Assembly (NCBI GenBank): GCA_007644065.1
Contig: VJWN01000010.1
Span: 1,054,001 to 1,118,000 of the forward strand
Reading direction: 5' to 3'
From: Margaritispora aquatica
Taxonomy: Eukaryota; Ascomycota; Leotiomycetes; Helotiales; Discinellaceae
DNA length: 64,000 bases
The number at the start of each line of letters is the position of its first letter. Position 1 is the first letter of the stretch. The translations under genes and the position numbers were made by a program. Below the pieces are notes generated by a model, which saw nothing but the letters and a program-made list of their open reading frames with translations, was not told the DNA's origin and did not search any database. Shown piece after piece: positions 57,285 through 64,000 of this stretch.

Positions 57285-58959
57285 TTTCGAGATTGTAAGT
57301 CAAGTTGTCTTTGAAGCTCAATGTCAATGTTTTCGTAAGGTGAGCTTGGCTGGTCAAGAAATTTCGAAGTCGAGGGGACGACGAAGCTATTTAGCCAAGC
57401 TGGCCAAGGAAGCTTCGAGGGAGGTGGTACGACGGCGAATAATTTACTACTGCAAAAAGCCTCTGTCGTACGGCCTCGTGTGAAAGTGAGGTTGGTAGCC
57501 GATTAGGGAGAATTATTCATCGGCAAAGCACTTCCTTGGGCAGATTCGGCTTGAGTCAATTGAGACAAACATATCGATTGTCTTGCCACCACTTGGTTCT
57601 TGGAAGCAGCGGCCTGTTCAACGAATCACTATCGTCTTTTGATAAAGAGACTCATGATTATTGTCACGGCAAGGCTTGAAATATCCATCGAAACCTCGAG
57701 GTTTGGCAAGGCTGATGGCGCAGGCAGTTTTCTCCTTGTCGAATGGGACCTGAATCACCAAGCACGTTTCAATATGAATCAATATAACAGGACGAGAAGA
57801 TATAAAAAGGCGTCTGAGGAATCCAGGTCTCGCTACACCAGATGTGAGATGTCGTCAGGATGCAAATCCCATCTGGGGGTGGGGCCGGGGGGGAAAAGGA
57901 CTTTTGTGCATCTTTGGGGAGTGTCTAGAAGAATCAGCCTGGGTAAGAAAAGGGGATTATTCGTAAAGATGCAGTAAACAACGGGTCTAACATGTAATGA
58001 TTGGAGACAATGCAGTAATAAATCGAGTGTGTCACTTTACTTTGCACATTGTCATTTAGGTGTGGCTCGTTTATCATCCTGGCTGCGTCCTGGTGCAAGA
58101 AACAGGGGGAAGAATCAAGGCTTAACAGCCACTCACCGGAGATCTTAAGCGTGAATAACTCCTTTTTGCAGTTCTCCCAAGCCACCAAGCTGAATAGAAG
58201 CCTTCCACGGCACATAAAGCCCCCCCCATTAAGATACATGAAAAAAAGCCTCGTCCATCTCCTGTCATGACCGAGACACTTCTATGTGATGGGTGTGAAT
58301 TACCTCCGTACTATAGTGGCGTGGACATTCCAACGGCTCGGGATCGGCTAATTTCTGTCTCAGGCACTATGCTGCCAGACAGGAAGCACGTTCTCAGGTG
58401 CGAGCTTAAGAGAGGACGAGACGTCTTCAAATATATCAACCGCTTTCCTCTCACGAAATTTTCGATGTACCAATTCTTGATTGCTTTTCCAACATGATCA
58501 TCATCTGATTGTCAAGATGCTCACCATACTGGTAGAAAACAGCTGATTATTTTCAAAGTTTTTCTGCGGGTCTTCAATATAGAGATAGATAGCTCGTCGT
58601 GAGACATGTACCTTCGTATACGTGATACGAGGACCATCGAATGAAGAATATTTTCACACAAGATTGTTTCTTATGTTGCCAACCTTCGATATTGGCCAAG
58701 AATCTGTGGCTTGCTGTTTAGATTCAAGCATTTGCCGTGCATCGAATACCGAAGCCACAGAGTGTTGGTGAAGGAACTCAAGCATTCGCCCAGGTTGGAG
58801 TGATGCAGTCGTCAAGTTGAGTTGTGGTATCGAGAACATAGTTGGTGGTTCTGCAGCGCGCCACAAACCCGGACACCCAACCAATACCAGGACGATAAAT
58901 TCTCATTGGACACCGAAGAGATACGACAATCCGATCCCAGAATCAAAAGTCAAGACGTC
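57285..58959. other. Long intergenic stretch
   Basis: About 1.7 kb between the transporter start and the TAD3 stop, both on the minus strand. It contains CACGTT at 57763-57768 and at about 58387-58392, a G-rich run near 57880-57895 and a possible third copy of the diverged repeat core at 58025-58053. Short frames only. Confidence 0.45.
58025..58053. repeat. Diverged dispersed repeat core, possible copy 3
   Basis: GAGTGTGTCAC .. TTTGCACATTG resembles the cores near 9.85 and 36.63 kb, but the flanks do not clearly match. Confidence 0.2.
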
Positions 58960-60546
58960 TCATGCATGCAGATGTGGAGAAGTCTCTCCGAGAACGTCGT
59001 CCATGGAAGAATCATCCCATTGCCACGCAAGCATCGTCCAATTAAGCTCTTTTCTCCAAAACAGGCCATGACCAAGTTCGCCATGCGAACACATCCCTCC
59101 CGTCCCCTCCATGCGCCGGGCGAAGACGATCTTGCTGAAACGCGAGTGAATGATTGCCATCGAACACATCACGCACGGTTCGTGGGTGCAGTAGATCTCT
59201 AGCCCATGACAGAGATAACCGTTCCCGTCGCTAGAAGAGTGAAGATATTGAGCTTCGAGCTCAAGGAGTGGTTTATCCTGGAAAATGTCGAGAATTGGTG
59301 TGCTTTGTTCTTTTTGAAAGTGCTCAGCTGCTTCATTATGTGGGCTACCAGCTTCTTGTAGATCCTCTAGTGCGGCAGCTTTCTTGCAAATAGCATCAGT
59401 CTGATCTTCCTGCCGAATCTCAGTCGAGCTAGAAGCATTCTTGAGAGTGTTGTTATCGTTGACAGGAGACTCAGAAGATGCGTCATCAACCGCATCTCGC
59501 TGGCCCTCATCCCGCAACACACTAGCAACCAGCCCAACCGCCCTCATCACCGCATGCGCAGCCGGATTTCCCTCTCCTCTTCCCTCTCCCTTCCCCCAAC
59601 CAAACCACCTCGCATCCCCAGCAACAGCCACCACTCTCACAACGCCCGCTTTCCTCTCTACAATCACCACTCCGATCCTCTCCCCAAGCCCCTTCTCCTC
59701 TGAGGATCTCGCAACCTCACTCGCAAGACCCATCCACTGCTTAACATCACCACCTATCTCCTCCTCCGCTCTCGACACAATGCTCGGGTGCGGTCCAAAG
59801 GGGTTACTCTTCTTATACACAGTTGGCCAGTACAACGACGTCAGGAGCACGGCTTGCTCTGAGGATGTCGGCGCGAGTTGAGGGACGTGTGTGGTGAACA
59901 GGATCGGGCTGCTGGATATGCTGGATAGAGCATCTAGGACTACGGATCTAGAGATGGAGTTTATGGAGCCGACGACGAGGAAGAGATCCCTTGATACTTC
60001 GTTTTCTGATATTGACGAAGCTTCCAGGCTCTCACCTGCTTGCTTCGATCTCTCCACGTCGAAAGCCGACCGGACAGTCGCAGGAACCTCGCCATACTTC
60101 GCAAAGCGACGTAGGTGCTGAACATCCAAACCAGTACTATCAGGTAATAACCTCTGCACCAACCTATTGCACATCCACATCAACATCAAGACCACACCTC
60201 AATCACCAAGAGTAAACCCAAACAAGCAACGGATGACTCACTTCAAAGTATTGTTCCCATCCTTCGGCTTAACAGACGTAACAAAGACCTCAACCGTCCT
60301 ATAGCTAGCCTTACTCTCCAGCGTCGTTTTCAGCGCAACCAGTCTCCCCTTATGAACCATATCCTGGTCCTCGTTCCCCATCGCACAGCTTATAGACACG
60401 CCTCCCACCTCCTCGGCACCACCTAATTCTATTTCCTCAACCACAGCTCTCGGTGCTAGATTCACGTTCCTCGTTTTATCAAGAAGAAGAGCCCTTTCAT
60501 CCAGCATCTTCTTCGCGCTCACATGTGATGCAGGGTGAGCCTCCAT
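58960..60546 (-). CDS. TAD3: tRNA-specific adenosine-34 deaminase subunit Tad3
   Basis: Exons (minus) 60546-60242 and 60163-58960 give 502 aa. Tad3 pairs with Tad2 to convert A34 to inosine in tRNA anticodons. The C-terminal deaminase domain has the zinc-binding His in NPAAHAVM (about residue 304), where the catalytic Glu of HAE is replaced by Val, the mark of the non-catalytic Tad3 partner. It also has the cysteines of EPCVMCSMAIIHSR (about residue 430), followed by IVFARRMEGTGGMCSHGELGHG and the family end NWTMLAWQW. The domain contains a long Ser/Asn/Glu-rich insert (about 330-400) between the two zinc motifs, longer than in yeast Tad3 (322 aa in total). The N-terminal half matches the substrate-binding domain only loosely. 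Confidence 0.88.
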
Positions 60547-61872
60547 AGCGCAGCTTCACGTTCAAGGCTACAAGCAAATAAGCCCAAATTAGGAAATTCA
60601 AAGCCAGCGAGAGTAAATGCACCACCCCAAAACAAGTTTTAAGCATGCGTATTCGCGATTCGCTCTGGTGATAATTCCTGCCAACCAAACAGCCTGTTGA
60701 CAAATAATTTTTGCTGTGACAGAGACAGAGCATGTGATTTCAATTATTAATTCACAAAGATATCAAAAGATTTCCTTTTTTAACTTGCATGTTCGCTTTA
60801 CCCAGAAATGGTTAGCCGGCGAGCTAAAATTATGTGCATCCGATCCGCTCGGTTAGTGGGGGCTGAACCCCTTTTTCTCTTGGCGAAAAGTTTATTCTTG
60901 GCCCTGCAGAACATTGCAGATACCTTAGTGAAAAGGCTAAAAATTGCATCACATTTCACATTCACGAGAATTTCAATTCAAAGAAGATTATATGCAGACT
61001 TTTGGCTCCATTGAAGTATCTCTAAGTACAAAGTATAGGCCGCAGCTCAAATAGAACATGCCAGATCCTTCCCATGAATAGAACCTCGTCGGATTATGTA
61101 TGTCTCCTGTAAGAATAGCTGTTATCACAGGGAACAATGCTTCAGCCATGCCATGCCCAGCCATCAACATGACAGCATATGAAGTTCCATCAAAGCCATC
61201 CAATAAAGAAACAGCGATGAGTAGATTCTTCAGTGATAGGAAACCATCACCAGAGCAGACTAAGACTAATTTCGCCAAGAAAACGTGTTGAAAGGGAAAA
61301 GATACAAGATTGCGCCCATGAGTGTGAACCAAATTTATCCTAGAGTAAACTCCAAGTTGATCATTAGCCACAAGCTGGGGAAGAATTGAAGAACGCAAAT
61401 CGCAGAATGTGTGAACACAAGATGTCTGCTCAAAAGTATCGAGTTTTTGGTGTTGACATGCTGAAAAAAGGAAAAGAAACCGCCACCCAGGTGTGAAAAC
61501 ATGCGTAAGAAAAAGAGATATCTATGTCGTCTGAAACCAAGTACGGGTACAAGTCGAGCTGCGCAGACGCCCATAGTGTACCATGCGCTGAGGAATTTTC
61601 GTCCGAGTCGTGCCGTGATCTTTTGGTGATCTAGGATTATTGTACAAGCAAAGTTGAATGTAGACCAGTCATGATATGGTGACGGATCAGAAGGAGACTC
61701 TGCGCAGATGCAGTATCTGTTGGTGGTGTAACAACAAAGGGCCGTGAAAATCGTATGTGAAAACAATCGTTGAGCAATGTGCCTAGAAGATGGCTCATGC
61801 GCTCAAATAGAAAGTGATCGTGCCTCGTACCGTTACAAGCGTAAAGATCGTTTCTTCGTTACCACGAGGGAC
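60547..61872. other. Intergenic containing a possible gene remnant
   Basis: Left part 60547-60987: TAD3 promoter, no other gene. Right part 60988-61872: see the remnant entry; it could also be the 3' UTR of the PUF gene. Confidence 0.4.
60988..61766 (-). pseudogene. Possible remnant of a membrane-protein gene
   Basis: Two overlapping minus-strand frames (61766-61335, then 61398-60988, shifted) both encode hydrophobic, protein-like sequence, for example FNFACTIILDHQKITARL and SYAVMLMAGHGMAEALFPVITAIL followed by GMFYLSCGLYFVLRD. Together they look like the C-terminal part of a multi-pass transporter (a UNC93/MFS-like protein is a weak guess), with a frame change and no N-terminal half; the PUF gene stop lies only about 100 bp upstream. 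Unrecognised introns could also explain the frame change. Low confidence. Confidence 0.3.
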
Positions 61873-64000
61873 TCAGAGCCAGTTGCCATTACCAGACTGA
61901 GCCGAGTTGCGGTTATTAAAGTTGCCGGCACCGAAAGGAAAAGCTGCGGGTTGAGCAGCAGAGGCCAAACGCTCAGTCGAAGGGAAGCCTCCAGCTGAGG
62001 CAGCAATTCTACCGGGCATTCCGCTGGGCATAGTAGCAACAGGAGAATAACCGCTGGCATAGGCAACAATTGGACCAGCATAAGCGCTATTGGAGTTTCC
62101 ACGTTGGTGGCGAATAGGAGTTGGGTTCTCGGTTTCGTTAGGTGTAGCCTGGCCACTGTTAGAACCGCTGCGACCTTCATTGCCTTGGATTTTGGCCTGG
62201 ATTCGGCGACCATAAGGAGTGGTGCGGATGGCAGGAAGATGAGGGCGAATTGCTTCGATGAGACGAGCCTTCATGCTGGGATTGGCATAGTCTAGAGCGG
62301 TTTGGATGACGTAGTTAGCGAAAGAGTCGCGGAGGAGGCGATCAAGTTCGGATGGGTTAAGCATCTCCTCAATTAACATGTCCTTCGAAGGCTCTTGGGC
62401 GCAACGGAGGCACTTCTCAATAACGTTAGAAGAGAACTTCTGCTTTGACAACTGACCAACACGACCCTTGAACATAGCAACCAAAGGTTCAGTGAAGATG
62501 GGCTCATTGAGATCCAGAATGTATTGAACGACATAGTTGCCGAATGGATCCTGAACAAGGGTGTAGGCATTGTCAGAAATTTGACGAATCAGCCATGCCT
62601 TTTGGTCACCAGATGCGTGGTCAATGCATCGCTGCAAGACACAGCAACCATGGCGATGAGTACCAACATCAACACAGTGATGTCCAACAGCATCAAAGAT
62701 GAACTGGGCATCCAAAGAGGAGAGCTTGTTCAAGCACTTTTGAATGACATGATTTCCGTTCAAATCTTGGATGAGCTCGACAACACGGAAGCGAAGGGCA
62801 GCGATGATTGTCTGGACCTGGCCTGGGGTTGAGATAAACTCGATCATCTTCTGCAAGGCACGAGTTCCATGTTGGTTCAATGCAATGCGGACAAGATCCT
62901 CAGAAGCATTCTCAATAAGAACAGTACGCTCATCATCGTTGCAATATTCCAAAAGCTTCTGGCAAAGGTAGTTACCAAATGGATCAGTCATCAACTCGGT
63001 AACATGTTGATTGGTCTCAAGCCAGATCATGTGGACTTGGTCTGGGTTGCGATCCTCCAGCTTCTTTTGAAGGTAACGACATCCATGTTGATCCTTGCAA
63101 AGAGCATAGATCTCACCACCAAGAGACTCCAATGTCATGTTTGCAAAGCGATTCATGGCTATGAAATCATTAGTGTTTGTCAAATGAGAGACTTTTGAAA
63201 AACATACCTTCACCATCGTTTGCACGACGTTGTTGAATAACACGAGCTTGGCTGTCACGTGGTGCAGGTGCTGGATAAGCGGGATATCCAGCATAGGCAA
63301 GATGTTGAGGATACATTTGCTGTTGACCAACCGACATGTTTTGCATACCCATAGTCATGAGCTGCATGTTATTGTAGGCAGGATAGTATCCAACTGGGTA
63401 AGATGCTTGAGAAGATGGCGATACCATTGCAGCTTGGGGAGGCTGAGACATTGCTTGAGAAAGGCTTGGGCCAAAGGATGGAGCTCCTGCATGTAAGACC
63501 GAAGTCATAGATTGGTAGCCCCCGTTTTGGACTTCTCGGGTTGTAGGAGTATCCGGTGAAGGCATTTCGCGACTTACACGAGTATTTGGAATACCGCCGT
63601 TAGGAATACGACCCAAGCTAGCATTATGGTTGTGCAAGTGTTGTTGAGCATGTGAATTGTTTGAATTGGTGGCAGCAGACATTCCGTTTGTAGATCTCAT
63701 GGTTGGGACATCATTAGCTGAATAAGAAGACTGCAGCTTTGGAGGAGTCTGAACATGGGATGGAGATGACATCAAAGAAGCAGAGTCTTGATAGTCATCA
63801 TAAGACTTCAACTCGAGTGAATGTCTGTAGTTACGACCAGAGATTGGAGACTCAGGGACGCTAGCATGTCCATTGGCAGAGGCACCGTTTGCTGAAGGGG
63901 AAGTCATGCTGCTGAGCGAATGAATTTGTTGAGATTGGGATGATCGGTGACGAGCAAACGCACTGGCACCTGCAGCCCAACCACTGGAGTCGGAGGCTTG
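61873..64000 (-). CDS. Pumilio/PUF RNA-binding protein, Puf4-like (5' end outside window)
   Basis: Exons (minus) from beyond 64000 to 63208, and 63158-61873; 692 residues are visible and the frame stays open to the window edge, so the N terminus is missing. A Ser/Asn/Gln/Pro-rich region (including a Met/Tyr/Pro-rich segment MQLMTMGMQNMSVGQQQMYP) precedes a PUM-HD of eight repeats from about FANMTLESLGGEIYALCKDQ to TPYGRRIQAKI. RNA-contact triplets are seen in HGCRYLQ, FGNYLCQ, HGTRALQ, NGNHVIQ, HGCCVLQ, FGNYVVQ, FSSNVIEK and FANYVIQ. The repeat order with HGCCVLQRCIDHA and SSNVIEK fits Puf4 (rather than Puf3 or Mpt5). Such proteins bind UGUA-containing 3' UTRs and recruit deadenylases; yeast Puf4 targets ribosome-biogenesis mRNAs. 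The Gly/Asn/Ala-rich tail is probably disordered. Confidence 0.93.

Noticed and set aside
58267..58497. 76-codon plus-strand frame in the gap before TAD3
   Set aside because: Short, no domain or signal peptide, and no splice extension.
1..64000. CRISPR array, rRNA operon, intact transposon or viral element
   Set aside because: I saw no regularly spaced repeats, rRNA-like sequence, transposase/integrase catalytic domains or viral genes anywhere in the window.

Overview
The window looks like nuclear DNA of a filamentous ascomycete (Pezizomycotina; a leotiomycete of the Botrytis/Sclerotinia kind would fit, but that is inference). The evidence is dense protein genes on both strands, introns mostly 45-70 nt with GT..CTAAC/CTGAC..AG signals, and core fungal genes such as NADH-GOGAT, VTC4, RPC2 and a Puf4-type PUF protein. 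I see no rRNA, CRISPR array, intact transposon or convincing tRNA. Coding models were joined by hand from splice signals and reading phase; every spliced model closes in frame, apart from one in-frame stop in a BTB gene that is flagged as such.

Layout. 1-2.5 kb: non-coding, ending in the GOGAT leader. 2.5-9.2 kb: glutamate synthase (+). 10.7-13.1 kb: VTC4 polyphosphate polymerase (+). 14.0-15.3 kb: PTC7-type mitochondrial PP2C (-). 16.0-16.7 kb: a protein with a transposase-like helix-turn-helix region (+). 17.5-18.4 kb: Jac1/HscB co-chaperone (-). 19.2-22.9 kb: large WD40 protein with an N-terminal SUMO-interacting-like motif (-). 23.6-24.0 kb: small ABM-fold protein (-). 24.8-26.7 kb: DCAF4-like WD40 protein (+). 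27.3-31.6 kb: RNA polymerase III second-largest subunit (-). 33.7-35.1 kb: uncharacterised protein (+). 35.5-38.5 kb: a tandem pair of paralogous secreted cysteine-rich proteins (+). 39.1-40.1 kb: secreted S1/P1 nuclease (+). 40.8-42.7 kb: NACHT NTPase (+). 43.1-43.8 kb: F-box-like protein (+). 44.3-45.1 kb: PXMP4/PMP24-like peroxisomal membrane protein (-), divergent from RPF2 (45.5-46.5 kb, +). 48.6-49.0 kb: 95-aa secreted 8-cysteine protein (+). 49.9-51.0 kb: BTB gene with an in-frame stop (-). 51.4-52.4 kb: EMC3 (-), divergent from signal peptidase subunit SPC2 (52.6-53.4 kb, +). 55.0-57.3 kb: PHO84-like phosphate transporter (-). 59.0-60.5 kb: TAD3 (-). 61.0-61.8 kb: possible membrane-protein remnant (-). 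61.9-64.0 kb: Puf4-like PUF protein (-), its 5' end cut by the window.

How genes relate. Most are housekeeping genes with no operon logic, but several links stand out. VTC4 and the phosphate transporter both belong to phosphate homeostasis. EMC3 and SPC2 share a 236-bp divergent promoter and both act on proteins entering the ER membrane. The stretch from 35 to 43 kb is the accessory-looking part: two secreted cysteine-rich paralogues, a secreted nuclease and an NLR-like NACHT protein lie next to each other. The most novel-looking items are that paralogue pair (identical exon lengths, one member with a predicted GC-AG intron), the second small secreted protein at 48.6 kb, the transposase-like DNA-binding protein at 16 kb, and the WD40 protein whose first coding exon is only 5 nt.
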